Shown here: positions 19,598 through 29,531 of the stretch, in pieces | Position numbering within the stretch: the first letter of the stretch is position 1 | Layout of the letters: each line of letters begins with the position of its first letter | Notes under the pieces: generated by a model | Database searches by the model: none | Told to the model about the DNA's origin: nothing | What the model saw: only the letters and a program-made list of their open reading frames with translations | Assembly: GCA_946403085.1 (NCBI GenBank) | Contig: CAMIYM010000002.1 | Coordinates: 62,001-126,000 of the forward strand | Direction: 5' to 3' | Length of the DNA: 64,000 nt | Source: an uncultured Clostridia bacterium | GTDB lineage: Bacteria > Bacillota > Clostridia > Saccharofermentanales > Saccharofermentanaceae | Translations under genes and position numbers: made by a program

Positions 19598-20341
19598 TCA
19601 TGTCTTTTGGGACTTCACGAAAAGGAAGTCCGGCTTGTGAAAATTATCGTAATACTCGGGATACTTATCGACCAGTTCTTTTGTAGGATAAGGTTCTGCT
19701 ATCTTAACGATCCTGAATCCTGCCTCAGTAAGTGTGTTGATAACGGTAGAGAACATCCTGTGATATCTCTGCACGCCTTCGACAAACCACTTCGAATCAT
19801 ATCTGTTCTCCACGCAGTAATTCTCGAGATTCGCATGGATCTTCCTGCCGTTCTCATCGCGCGTCCACCTGTCACCCTTGCCTGAATAACATGTGTTGAC
19901 CGGGTGCTCCTGAGAGAAAAGAAAGATCCCTCCGTCTGATAAGAGCCTGTAAACGTTCTTTACGACACCCTCATAATCTTCAACATAATGAAGCGCAAGC
20001 GAACTGATGACAACATCAAATGTCTCATCAATATTGCCGATATCTTCCATCGGCATGTTCATGTACGTGATCTTCGGATCACTGTAATTCTTCTTCGCTG
20101 CTTCGAGCATCTTCTCGGAAATATCGATACCGACGACTTTCGATGCACCATGCTGAATATATTCCATGCAGCGCTCGCCAGAACCGCATCCGAGATCGAG
20201 CACTTTCTTACCTTCGAGATCCGGCATCAGTGAATAGAGCGTCGGAAGTTCGAAGAGATTATTGGCATTAACTTCCCTGCTTCGAAGCTTCATGTATTCT
20301 TCGAAAAATGCCTCATTATCGTAGATATTCTGTTTTGACAT
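19598..20341 (-). CDS. Class I SAM-dependent methyltransferase
   Basis: GKKVLDLGCGSGERCMEYIQHGASKVVGIDISEKMLEAA. Confidence 0.9.
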   Translation of the reverse strand: MSKQNIYDNEAFFEEYMKLRSREVNANNLFELPTLYSLMPDLEGKKVLDLGCGSGERCMEYIQHGASKVVGIDISEKMLEAAKKNYSDPKITYMNMPMEDIGNIDETFDVVISSLALHYVEDYEGVVKNVYRLLSDGGIFLFSQEHPVNTCYSGKGDRWTRDENGRKIHANLENYCVENRYDSKWFVEGVQRYHRMFSTVINTLTEAGFRIVKIAEPYPTKELVDKYPEYYDNFHKPDFLFVKSQKT

Positions 20342-20362
20342 ATATCCTTTATCCCTGCCGGT

Positions 20363-21418
20363 TTACTCGATAGTCTCCACTACTTTTCCTTCGGAATCCT
20401 TTATGAGTGTCGGAACGATCTCGACTACTGCGGGCATGCTCTTTAATCTGTAAACACCCTTGTGTGGAGGGATGGCAACGAATTCCTCAAGGCTCTCGGG
20501 ACTGAACTTTATAAGTCCGAAGTCCTCTTCTTCCTTGCCACAGGCAGAATGCTCGGCAGGCTGGAAAGCTATTCCCATGGAAGGTGTCTTGAGGTAGAAA
20601 TCACGGCCCTTGGGAAGACGCGCATTAAGAAGGTTCGTAAGCTTTTTAAGGTTTTTCGCACCGATCATAAAATAGAGATACTTATGTCCTTCCAGTTCGC
20701 GGATCTCCATGTTTGCAACATCAATATAGAACATGCCGGTGGATGAACCGTCCTGCTCGATTCCTGCTTCGACTTCCGCCTTGAATTCAGGGATCGACAG
20801 ATAAGTGTCTCTGTCCATGACTGCAACTGCCATCGGATTATATTTGCGGTACGCCTTAATGAACTTTTCACCGAACCAGAGCATCGTGTATTCGAGTTCT
20901 TCTTTTGTGTAAGGAATGATCTGGATAAACTCCACATGACCATATGGTGTATCCATATCACCAAGTTCCGGATCGATATCAAATCCGAATGCGGTGAGCT
21001 TTGTCTCAGTCCCTAAGCAGATCGGTCCGTTGGCATCCATATGCTCGTTCGCTTTGAATACGTTGCCGCTCTTAAACACATAGCGTGCAAGGTTCTGCAT
21101 GAGGCTTACAGGCCATACGGGAGGCGTCTGTTCACCCTTATCTTCGAGCCTGAACGAGAGCTCGAATCCGTAGCCGCTCTCTTCCTCATAATCACTGTCC
21201 TTCTGATAAAGCTCAGTAAGGCCATAAGAGATGTAATGCCAGTGAGGTATTCCGCCACTGTTGCTCTTATAGATGGACACCTGGTCCAAAGGATCTGGGC
21301 CACCTAAGATATATGGTACTTTTACTCCGAAGTGATAGCCTTTCTGTTCCCCGTAGAGTGCTTTGCACTTTGCCTCAATAGCCTCTACACCTGCATTCTC
21401 GATCTTTGAATCTCCCAT
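20363..21418 (-). CDS. Suppressor-of-fused (SUFU) domain protein
   Basis: LGGPDPLDQVSIYKSNSGGIPHWHYISYGLTELYQKDSD...GYGFELSFRL. Confidence 0.85.
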   Translation of the reverse strand: MGDSKIENAGVEAIEAKCKALYGEQKGYHFGVKVPYILGGPDPLDQVSIYKSNSGGIPHWHYISYGLTELYQKDSDYEEESGYGFELSFRLEDKGEQTPPVWPVSLMQNLARYVFKSGNVFKANEHMDANGPICLGTETKLTAFGFDIDPELGDMDTPYGHVEFIQIIPYTKEELEYTMLWFGEKFIKAYRKYNPMAVAVMDRDTYLSIPEFKAEVEAGIEQDGSSTGMFYIDVANMEIRELEGHKYLYFMIGAKNLKKLTNLLNARLPKGRDFYLKTPSMGIAFQPAEHSACGKEEEDFGLIKFSPESLEEFVAIPPHKGVYRLKSMPAVVEIVPTLIKDSEGKVVETIE

Positions 21419-21472
21419 TATTCTTCCCCTTTTTATTATGCGATATAAACGTATTCGTACATGCTCTATCCT

Positions 21473-21979
21473 TTAGAAATGATGTACACAATCTGTCACA
21501 CAATTGCCTGTCTCAATTATCATGAAGAGAATGATGCCCAGAACCCAACAAACGGAAAGTATGGCGCTGATAATGATCATCACCAGTCCAAATGTTGACT
21601 TATACCTGATCTTTGCAATTATGGCCATAACCATGGATGCAGTAAGTGCAACGGCAAGCAAAAGAGCATAAACAGCGAAAACCTCACTAGTATCATCAAG
21701 ACCAAACACAGCTACTATTACGGAACAGATTAAAAATGTTCCGAGAAGAATTCCCAATGAAATAAAGCTAAGGACATTGCCTTTTTTCTTATTCGGCGCG
21801 GGCTTGGCAGGCTGAGGCTGAACAGGCTGCTGAACAACGGGCTGCTGTACCGGCTGTTGAACCGGCTGCACTGCAGGCTGAGCTTGCTGGACAGGCTGAG
21901 AGACAGGAGCGGGTGCTCCGCAATTCGAGCAAAACACCTGCCCTTCTTTGATCTCTGATCCACATGAATTACAGAACAT
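21473..21979 (-). CDS. Zinc-ribbon membrane protein with Gln/Pro/Val-rich linker
   Basis: MFCNSCGSEIKEGQVFCSNCGAP; PVQQPVQ linker; TM helices. Confidence 0.8.
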   Translation of the reverse strand: MFCNSCGSEIKEGQVFCSNCGAPAPVSQPVQQAQPAVQPVQQPVQQPVVQQPVQPQPAKPAPNKKKGNVLSFISLGILLGTFLICSVIVAVFGLDDTSEVFAVYALLLAVALTASMVMAIIAKIRYKSTFGLVMIIISAILSVCWVLGIILFMIIETGNCVTDCVHHF

Positions 21980-21994
21980 TATCTATTCTCCTGC

Positions 21995-22642
21995 TTAAAG
22001 ACTCTTCAAAGTTTCAGCTATTACTTTCCCTAATTCGCGCTGATTGGCGGCATCCATATGACAGCCGTCAGCGTCGCTTGCTTTCACATATTCCGCAGCA
22101 TCAACAAATGCCGTGCCGTACATTCCGGCCAGCTGCTTATACCAGTCTGAAAGCTCCATTGATACTTTCCTGGCATTCTCATAGCCGAAGCTGTCGCCCA
22201 GCCATGAGTCCTTGATAGCCTCAGAGATATGCGGCGGAGATACCAGGATGATCTTGAACCTGTTCTGGCATCTGAATTCATTATATGCTTTTATCTTCTC
22301 TATAAGGATCTGCATCTCGCCCGCAATGTCCATAGCGGAATAAGAGAACTTGCGCTTGCAGTCGTTCGATCCCAGCATGACTATCACAAAGTCGAGCGGC
22401 GTGTGGCTCTCAAGGCAGGGACCGATATACTTAAGTCCGTTCTTCTCGCCTTCGGCGGGATCGTCAGTTGCTATCGTGCGGCCGTTCTGGCCCTCTTCGA
22501 TGATCTCATATCCGTCACCTAATAACTCACCCATCACGCGCGGCCATCTTGCGCTCTCATCGAAACGCTGCCTTGTCTCAGGGTCAAATCCCCATGTAAG
22601 TGAATCACCAAAACATAAGATTCTTTTCTTTGCCATATTCAT
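21995..22642 (-). CDS. SGNH/GDSL hydrolase (arylesterase-like)
   Basis: ILCFGDSLTWGFDP; VIVMLGSNDCK; DGCHMDAANQRELG. Confidence 0.9.
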   Translation of the reverse strand: MNMAKKRILCFGDSLTWGFDPETRQRFDESARWPRVMGELLGDGYEIIEEGQNGRTIATDDPAEGEKNGLKYIGPCLESHTPLDFVIVMLGSNDCKRKFSYSAMDIAGEMQILIEKIKAYNEFRCQNRFKIILVSPPHISEAIKDSWLGDSFGYENARKVSMELSDWYKQLAGMYGTAFVDAAEYVKASDADGCHMDAANQRELGKVIAETLKSL

Positions 22643-22700
22643 CTTCCCCCAGTGCCGGAAATACCTTTTGTAACAGTGTTACTTCCCATTGTTTTCGGGA

Positions 22701-23390
22701 TCACACGGCACTCGGTCTGTTTATATCCACGACCTTGAACTGGATGCCTTTTTCGTTAAAGAGATCGAAAAGAGCATTCGCGCCGTTATCAAATTTGTAC
22801 TTCAATTCAGCAGGATATAGCGGGACCAGCTCATAGAAGGTAATGACCTTTCCTGAAGACAATTCAATACGGACGTCATCGTCATTCTTCTCGCAATAGT
22901 TCAGAACGACACTATTAAATCCCGTATTCGGAGCATATGGGGTGCCTTCCTCGTCAGCCTGGACGCTATGGCCGTAAGTCAGCCATGTATCGCACCAGAT
23001 AGGAAGCCTTGCGGTATCCTTTAATACCTTCGTGGGCCAGTAGTCCTTGATATCGTCGCTATGAATGTTCCAGTCTTGGGGAACGTAGATCACGTACTCG
23101 GCATGGTCGATATCGTATTCTTTCCACTTATCAGGGATAGCCATCTTATAAGCACCCGCCCCCATCGTAACGAGCTTCTGGTAAGGCTCATCTTCCGTGG
23201 GAGGGATCATGCAGACATCGAGATGGACATCAGGTGATATGAGTTCGTGGAACACATTATCGAACTTGCCGAACTTTTCAGCAATATACTTGTCCAGTTC
23301 ATTTATCTCTGCGTCGTCATAAAGATACATGGGCATCGGGATCTTCTTATCCCCGCCCTTATTCTTCTTAAACTTGTCGAAAATTCCCAT
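22701..23390 (-). CDS. SUFU domain protein (bacterial short form)
   Basis: FDNVFHELISPDVHLDVCMIPPTEDEPYQKLVTMGAGAYKM...LVPLYPAELKYKFDNGANALFDLFNEKGI. Confidence 0.78.
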   Translation of the reverse strand: MGIFDKFKKNKGGDKKIPMPMYLYDDAEINELDKYIAEKFGKFDNVFHELISPDVHLDVCMIPPTEDEPYQKLVTMGAGAYKMAIPDKWKEYDIDHAEYVIYVPQDWNIHSDDIKDYWPTKVLKDTARLPIWCDTWLTYGHSVQADEEGTPYAPNTGFNSVVLNYCEKNDDDVRIELSSGKVITFYELVPLYPAELKYKFDNGANALFDLFNEKGIQFKVVDINRPSAV

Positions 23391-23437
23391 TATCCTTATC
23401 CTTTCATTTAGGAGCTCTTATATATCCCCCTGTTATT

Positions 23438-24514
23438 TTACCTTCTTTCGATACCTTTTTCGTGATAAAACTTCTCCTTGGCAGAATACATATTCTCGTC
23501 TGAAGCTTTGAGGATATCATCTATAGACTTCGGTCCGGTACCTGCATAGCAGTAGCCGACAGAACACGTATATTGTGTGGCGGAAACTTCTTTCTGGATC
23601 CTCTCACAGAGATCAGCGACATCTTTCTCAGAGCTTCTGCGGCATACGATAACGAACTCATCGCCGCCGACTCTGTAGACGCGGTGTTTGCTTTTCGCTG
23701 CACGGATAAAACAATCCGAGATCGTCGATAGAGCCTTATCACCTGCGACATGTCCTTCATTATCATTGATCGCCTTAAGGCCATTCATGTCTACTGATAC
23801 GATGGCTGTTATGTTCTCGATCTCATTTCTGGTATCGGCATAATAAGCCTGACGGTTAAGAAGTCCTGTCAGGGCATCGCGCTTGGTGAGCTGAAGGATC
23901 GTGAAAACATAGTAAACGAACATCGAGACAGCTATTGTGGAGCAAAAGACCTGGGCATAGTCGCTTCCGATAGTAAACGGAAGAATGATTCCTGCTGCAA
24001 AGGCAAATGCGAAAAAGACAACAGGAACGATATCGGTCCTTTGCTTGGAACCGCGTGCAAGCATGAGGTATATCATGAGGACGCAGTATAGGCCCGCACC
24101 GATAAAAGGCAGCATGCCCAAAGGTCCCCTCTGAAGCTTGTTCTGCGCATCAAGGCTGAAGACAATACCTGTGAATATCGAGATAATGTTGATGATCGTG
24201 AAAACTATAGCAGGAATGAAGATATACCATTTCTGGTTCTTGATGATCGTGATTATGATCTGGGCAATGATGATAGGTGTTGCACTGTATCTCAAGGCCA
24301 TAAGCACGATCCTGATATTCCTGTACTCAGTCAGGCCCGCCATCTTGAATTCGGCGAAGACGATAACGGATAGTACGAAGACTTCAATGATAACCGCGAA
24401 AAGTCTTCTGATGGTTTTCTGCTCCATGAAAACAGTTGAGATAAGTGAGATCACAAATCCCAAAAGTACGAGGATCAAAATCCAGTTTTCCGAAATGTAT
24501 TCAGACACTACCAT
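23438..24514 (-). CDS. Membrane-anchored diguanylate cyclase (GGDEF)
   Basis: N-terminal TM helices; RVGGDEFVIVCRR; DALTGLLNRQAY. Confidence 0.9.
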   Translation of the reverse strand: MVVSEYISENWILILVLLGFVISLISTVFMEQKTIRRLFAVIIEVFVLSVIVFAEFKMAGLTEYRNIRIVLMALRYSATPIIIAQIIITIIKNQKWYIFIPAIVFTIINIISIFTGIVFSLDAQNKLQRGPLGMLPFIGAGLYCVLMIYLMLARGSKQRTDIVPVVFFAFAFAAGIILPFTIGSDYAQVFCSTIAVSMFVYYVFTILQLTKRDALTGLLNRQAYYADTRNEIENITAIVSVDMNGLKAINDNEGHVAGDKALSTISDCFIRAAKSKHRVYRVGGDEFVIVCRRSSEKDVADLCERIQKEVSATQYTCSVGYCYAGTGPKSIDDILKASDENMYSAKEKFYHEKGIERR

Positions 24515-24516
24515 GC

Positions 24517-25851
24517 TCAGTCTTCCTCTGGAGCTTCAATATTCTTTATAATATCAGACAAAGTAGTCTCCCTGTATTTCCAACCTGTTTCCAAAGCGTT
24601 AAAATTGCTGCCCGTCTCATACGCAGTAAGAGGGAATCCGGTATCAAAATACACTCCCGCATCAGGCTCTGATGCCGGCACGGGCTTCTTCATCGATTCA
24701 TAGTAATTCTTATAGTCCTTCCTGGTTTTCTTAAGGAAGAGCTTGGGGGCAAAGTGGAAGATCAGTACACCTGCAAGTATTGCGGACACCAAAGCCAGGA
24801 TGAACTCCAAAGGATGATAGCCGAAGAACATGGTAATATTTTCTGGGCCGATAATCCCGATGATGACCAAAATGATGATCCAAGGGACGAGAACCATCAA
24901 GATCCTTATGATCAGATCTCTCTTTAGTGCATTCTGAGCAGAGCGCCTTTCTTTCTGTTCAGACCTCTCCTGCTTTGATTCAGGAAAATCGCCGGACAGC
25001 TTTCCGGTCTGGCCGTTAATGATATATGTGTATCTTATTCCGTCATATTCAAGTGTCAGGATCCATACAGGTAAAAGCACATATCTCACGCTGATGTTAC
25101 GGTAAGACGTAAGGCACTGGTCCTGGTAAGGAATGAACTGTTCAAATCCGAAGTCGACCTTGCTTATCACCTGCATAGCATACTTATCAAGACGCCTGTA
25201 GATCACATCCGTCATATCAACAGGAACAACATCGTACTTTTGAGCCGGTATGTCCTTAAGTTCATCCGGACTGTATTCCTTAAGCTCCGAAAGATCGAAC
25301 GGCTCAGATGAAGCCATGATACGGTCGGGAATACTCTTCTCACCGTCAAAGGGAATATCCTTCAGCCTGAACTTTGCCGTCCCATACGCTTCCTGCCTTA
25401 CGACGCCGTCTTCTGCAGGGTTGGAATTATAAAACGTATTCGTCTGTTTGCCCTTAAACCCAATGCCCTTTGCATTGACTTCAACTTCAGAAGAGACAAG
25501 CCAAAAAGGAACATAAGCTCCGGTCATGTCAGATAAGGTTTTCGCTGATCCATATATCTTCGGAAGTCCGCCAAGGCTCCTGCAATGCTCTGTGAATATA
25601 CCTATGGCTTCTCCCCTGCTGATCTTGAACGGAATATAGGATTCAGGCACTTCAGTGCCTTTTCCGGCAGCAAACGAACCGGTCCTGATAAGTGTATCCC
25701 GGTCATATATGGCACCGCATTTTCTGCAGACATATGAGAAGTGTTCCTGATCACTTACCAGGAAAAATGAACACTCCGGACATTTAGGAGCACCGGAAAT
25801 AATGTTCTCCGGATCTACCGCAGTGCCGCTTGTACCGTCCCAAATCGCCAT
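24517..25851 (-). CDS. Zinc-ribbon membrane protein (paralogue of the window-start CDS)
   Basis: CPEC...CRKCG; YVPFWLVSSEV; IPFDGEKSIPDRIM; INGQTGKLSGDFP. Confidence 0.8.
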   Translation of the reverse strand: MAIWDGTSGTAVDPENIISGAPKCPECSFFLVSDQEHFSYVCRKCGAIYDRDTLIRTGSFAAGKGTEVPESYIPFKISRGEAIGIFTEHCRSLGGLPKIYGSAKTLSDMTGAYVPFWLVSSEVEVNAKGIGFKGKQTNTFYNSNPAEDGVVRQEAYGTAKFRLKDIPFDGEKSIPDRIMASSEPFDLSELKEYSPDELKDIPAQKYDVVPVDMTDVIYRRLDKYAMQVISKVDFGFEQFIPYQDQCLTSYRNISVRYVLLPVWILTLEYDGIRYTYIINGQTGKLSGDFPESKQERSEQKERRSAQNALKRDLIIRILMVLVPWIIILVIIGIIGPENITMFFGYHPLEFILALVSAILAGVLIFHFAPKLFLKKTRKDYKNYYESMKKPVPASEPDAGVYFDTGFPLTAYETGSNFNALETGWKYRETTLSDIIKNIEAPEED

Positions 25852-26104
25852 GGTTCTTTCCCTTTATGCCTGAGCCTGTTAATTATCTGCAGGCTGCCCA
25901 TCATGTGCTTATATAATTATATAAAGAAATATTGATTTATTCTACAACTCTCCAAAGGCGCCTGATTTCGGGCGTTTTTCATGTTTTCGTGCAGTTCACG
26001 ACAACAAAAAAGCCATTCACGACACTTTCCGTTTCTGTGCCGCGGGAATTGATACTATTCCATTGTCAAAAGCATTTCGAAAACAAAACCGGAGGAAAAC
26101 AGTT

Positions 26105-26782
26105 ATGGGTTATGTAAAAGGTTGTGACATCACAGATTTAACAAAGGGTAAGTTAAGAAAGATCGAGAACGGCAAGCTCGAGATCATCGATAGCTTAAAA
26201 GATGTGCTCTCTTATGAAGTGTTGAGCGATATGTTTGCCGAAGCAAAAGTTGATTATGTAAACAGCGACGGCAAGACTATAAAGGACTGCCCTAATTCAG
26301 AGATCTTAATGCTCATCAAGAAAATCGATAAAAAGAAGTACATTCTTGGTCTGACAGTCATCAAGAGGATCGCAGGTGAGCCTTCAGATAAGAAAGGTCT
26401 TGCAAAGTTTTTCGAGAATTCAAATGATACACTACTTGAAGTAAAGCACTTTTTCGCAGACGGCTTCGAGAAGGAAAAGGAATACTTTGATGAATCCGTT
26501 ATCAGCCACTTAAAGAGCAGCGTAGGTTACGGAAGTGCACTGAAAGCTGATTATCAGGACAAGATCATCACAAGAGCAGAAAGCAAAACGATCCTTGGTA
26601 TCACCATCAGCCGCACAGTATTCTTCATCGCAATGATCATCCTTTGGGGCGTGATATTCAAGAACTTCGCAATAGGTCTTTGTCTCGCACTCTGCTTTAT
26701 GGGAAGCTTTGCTCTCATAACCGAAAAGTCACTGACTAAAGAAAACGGTAAGTCAGATAACGAAGAAAAGGCAGTTGAATAA
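26105..26782 (+). CDS. Hypothetical protein with C-terminal TM segments
   Basis: GGAGG SD before ATG 26105; C-terminal hydrophobic pair. Confidence 0.65.
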   Translation: MGYVKGCDITDLTKGKLRKIENGKLEIIDSLKDVLSYEVLSDMFAEAKVDYVNSDGKTIKDCPNSEILMLIKKIDKKKYILGLTVIKRIAGEPSDKKGLAKFFENSNDTLLEVKHFFADGFEKEKEYFDESVISHLKSSVGYGSALKADYQDKIITRAESKTILGITISRTVFFIAMIILWGVIFKNFAIGLCLALCFMGSFALITEKSLTKENGKSDNEEKAVE

Positions 26783-26985
26783 TAACAACAATCCTTTTGA
26801 CATATTGTGCCGGCCAAATCTGCTGATTCCACTGTTTTCCGTCAGCAAATGCAGCCGGCACTATTTTATTGAACAGCTCTTATTATAATTGCAAAAAATC
26901 TGACAAAAAGATAAAATCCGTTATATGAATCATAAAATTGATTTGAGTCTGTAAAGGCAGCCCAAAAACAGAAAGGGGACACTAC

Positions 26986-27912
26986 ATGAGCGCTATCGAG
27001 AAGACATTCACAAACGGTGAGATCATCATCAAAGAGGGAGATTCAGGCAATACATTCTTCCAGATCTTAAATGGTAAGGTCGGTGTATATAAGAATTACG
27101 GCAAGGATGATCAGATCCAGATCGCTATCCTTGAGCAGGGACAGTATTTCGGCGAGATGGCCGTTATCGAGAATTATCCCCGCAGCTCCTCTGTAGTTGC
27201 AGAAGGCGACGTTACAGTAGACGAGATCGCAGCTGAAGAGCTGAACGAATATATCTCCCAGAATCCTGACAAGATCTTAACGATCATGAAGCTCTTGGGC
27301 GACAGGATCAAGAACATGACAGATGACTACAATGAAGCAAAGAAGATCCTTGACGGTGTCCGCAAGGCAAACTCCAGCAGCAACTACGACAGCTTCTTTG
27401 CCAACATGACAAAGCAGTCCATCTACCTCACAGCAAAGAACTTCAGACTTGAAAGACCCAGCGCAGAGTCACTCCGTGAAGCTGCTGAAGCTGTTTCCAA
27501 GCAGGCAGCAGAGAAGGTCATCACATATCCTTACGGAACGATCATCTTCAAGCAGGGCGAAGTCGGAAAGTGCATGTATATCGTACGTAACGGAAGCGTC
27601 AGCATCTACAGCAATTACGGTGCTGACAACGAAGTTAAGCTTACAACAGTTGAACCTGTTGCATGCTTCGGCGAGATGGGCATGATCTCTGAAGAACCCC
27701 GTACAGCTACAGCTGTTGCTGAGGTCAATGACACAAAGGTCGAGATCATCCGTCCTGAAGAGGTCGAGGGAATCTTCAAGTCAAGCCCTGAGAAGATCGA
27801 CATGATCCTCAAGAACCTCTCATACCGCTTAAGAGTAATCACATATGAGTACTGCAAGGCATGCCAGGAGATCTACGAAGCTTCCCCTAAGAAGGACGAA
27901 GACGAGTATTGA
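26986..27912 (+). CDS. Tandem cyclic-nucleotide-binding (CNB) domain protein, no HTH
   Basis: Two phosphate-binding-cassette-like motifs: FGEMAVIENYPRSSSV and FGEMGMISEEPRTATA. Confidence 0.85.
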   Translation: MSAIEKTFTNGEIIIKEGDSGNTFFQILNGKVGVYKNYGKDDQIQIAILEQGQYFGEMAVIENYPRSSSVVAEGDVTVDEIAAEELNEYISQNPDKILTIMKLLGDRIKNMTDDYNEAKKILDGVRKANSSSNYDSFFANMTKQSIYLTAKNFRLERPSAESLREAAEAVSKQAAEKVITYPYGTIIFKQGEVGKCMYIVRNGSVSIYSNYGADNEVKLTTVEPVACFGEMGMISEEPRTATAVAEVNDTKVEIIRPEEVEGIFKSSPEKIDMILKNLSYRLRVITYEYCKACQEIYEASPKKDEDEY

Positions 27913-27942
27913 TCTTAAAGAGATAATCTAAGCAAAAATAAG

Positions 27943-27970
27943 AATTGCCGCTTCTTACGAGGCGGCAATT
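27943..27970. terminator. Bidirectional terminator hairpin between convergent genes
   Basis: AATTGCCGC-N10-GCGGCAATT followed by TTT. Confidence 0.75.
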
Positions 27971-29370
27971 TTATGTTCAGTTTTTTTCGAATCCAGTTCA
28001 AGAACGTTTTTGTGTTTGTCGACAACGGACTTGCCAATCCACTTCTTCTTGTACCAGTAGTACATAACTATAAGTCCTCGGATGCATTCATCAGTAGCGG
28101 TTCCGGCAAAGATACCGGCAACACCAACTCCCATTACGACACCAACAGTGTATCCTGTCATAAGACCAAGACCCCAGTTGCTCAAGATGCCGACGATAAG
28201 CGGGAATATGTATGCGCCTGCAGCCTTGAGACTGCTTACGAATGTCATGTTAAGGCAGCGTCCCATCTCGACAAAGATATCTACGATCATGATCATCTGC
28301 CCGAGAGCGATGATATTCTGATTCTGCGTAAAGAGCTGCAGAGAATATCTGCAAAGGACAGCATTGATGGATGCCAGGGCGATCGTTATCGGCATAGATG
28401 TCCTCAGTGTCTTGAATACACGCTTATATGCCTCCTCCGACTTGCCTGCACCTACGAGATGTCCCGTAATGATCTGTGTGGACATGGCGCATGCATTCGA
28501 GAAGATCATGGCAAATGAGATAAGCGTATTGCAGTATGCCCTTGCGTTGACCGCATCATCTCCCATCGCGTTAACGAAGGAAAGAAGTGTTGTCTGATAG
28601 AGGTTATATGTAAGATTCTCGCCTGCTGTAGGAAGACCGATCTTGATCATCTTGCCGAGAAGCTTTCCGGGGAAAGGATTCATATAGCGCAGCGAGATCT
28701 TACCGATCTTCTTGACGAAGAAGAATACGAAGACTGCGATAACCGCGATAACTCTTGCAACCACAGTTGAGATTGCAACACCTGCAACGCCCATATTAAG
28801 TGTCTTCAAAGGACCATACAGGAAAAGATAGTTACCGACGATGTTGATCGCATTGATGGCGAGGGTGACGTACATACCGACCTTAGGGAATCCGTTACAC
28901 CTTAAGATCTGCAGCATTACATTGAATACTGCCATGATGAATCCGCCACCGCCGACGATGTAGATATATATCATTGAATAAGGGCGCATACTGTCAGAGA
29001 CATGGAGGAAACTCATGATCAAAGGATTAGCTGCACAGAAAGCACCGCTTAATACAATGCCGACAACGAGATTGACAAGGACTGCCAGAGTGTAGATCAT
29101 ATTCATCTTGTCATATCTCTTAGCACCGAGATACTGGGCAACAACTACGCTCGTTGCTGTCGCGATGACATTGAAGAGAATATTCATCATGAACATGATG
29201 GTGTTTGCATTACCGACAGCGCCTACTGCAGCCTCGTCATAGTGGCTGAGCATAAGGGTGTCGATGTTGTTGACCATCGTGTTCAGGAAAAGTTCCAGGA
29301 ACATAGGACCCGCTAATAACAGAAGCGGTGTCTTCTCATCTATAATAACTGTACTTTTCTTTCTGCTCAT
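27955..29370 (-). CDS. MATE family efflux transporter
   Basis: 471 aa, 12-TM pattern, MLSHYDEAAVGAVGNANTI, VVAQYLGAKRYDK. Confidence 0.9.
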   Translation of the reverse strand: MSRKKSTVIIDEKTPLLLLAGPMFLELFLNTMVNNIDTLMLSHYDEAAVGAVGNANTIMFMMNILFNVIATATSVVVAQYLGAKRYDKMNMIYTLAVLVNLVVGIVLSGAFCAANPLIMSFLHVSDSMRPYSMIYIYIVGGGGFIMAVFNVMLQILRCNGFPKVGMYVTLAINAINIVGNYLFLYGPLKTLNMGVAGVAISTVVARVIAVIAVFVFFFVKKIGKISLRYMNPFPGKLLGKMIKIGLPTAGENLTYNLYQTTLLSFVNAMGDDAVNARAYCNTLISFAMIFSNACAMSTQIITGHLVGAGKSEEAYKRVFKTLRTSMPITIALASINAVLCRYSLQLFTQNQNIIALGQMIMIVDIFVEMGRCLNMTFVSSLKAAGAYIFPLIVGILSNWGLGLMTGYTVGVVMGVGVAGIFAGTATDECIRGLIVMYYWYKKKWIGKSVVDKHKNVLELDSKKTEHKIAAS

Positions 29371-29531
29371 TGACCGTTCCTTATCATATTAAATAAGAAT
29401 AAGTGCCTGTTTAACGAGAACAAATGATACTACACGGCCCGTGCAGAATATATTAAAAAGCAGTATATTTTTTGCTAAATCATTTCAGCAAGTTAGGGAA
29501 TTTTTTAGTATCTATTGCAAAACAGGGCGTA

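Noticed and set aside
25960-25985. Weak CGCC/GGCG hairpin followed by TTTTT on the plus strand
   Set aside because: Stem of only 4-5 bp and no upstream plus-strand gene; insufficient to call a terminator or sRNA
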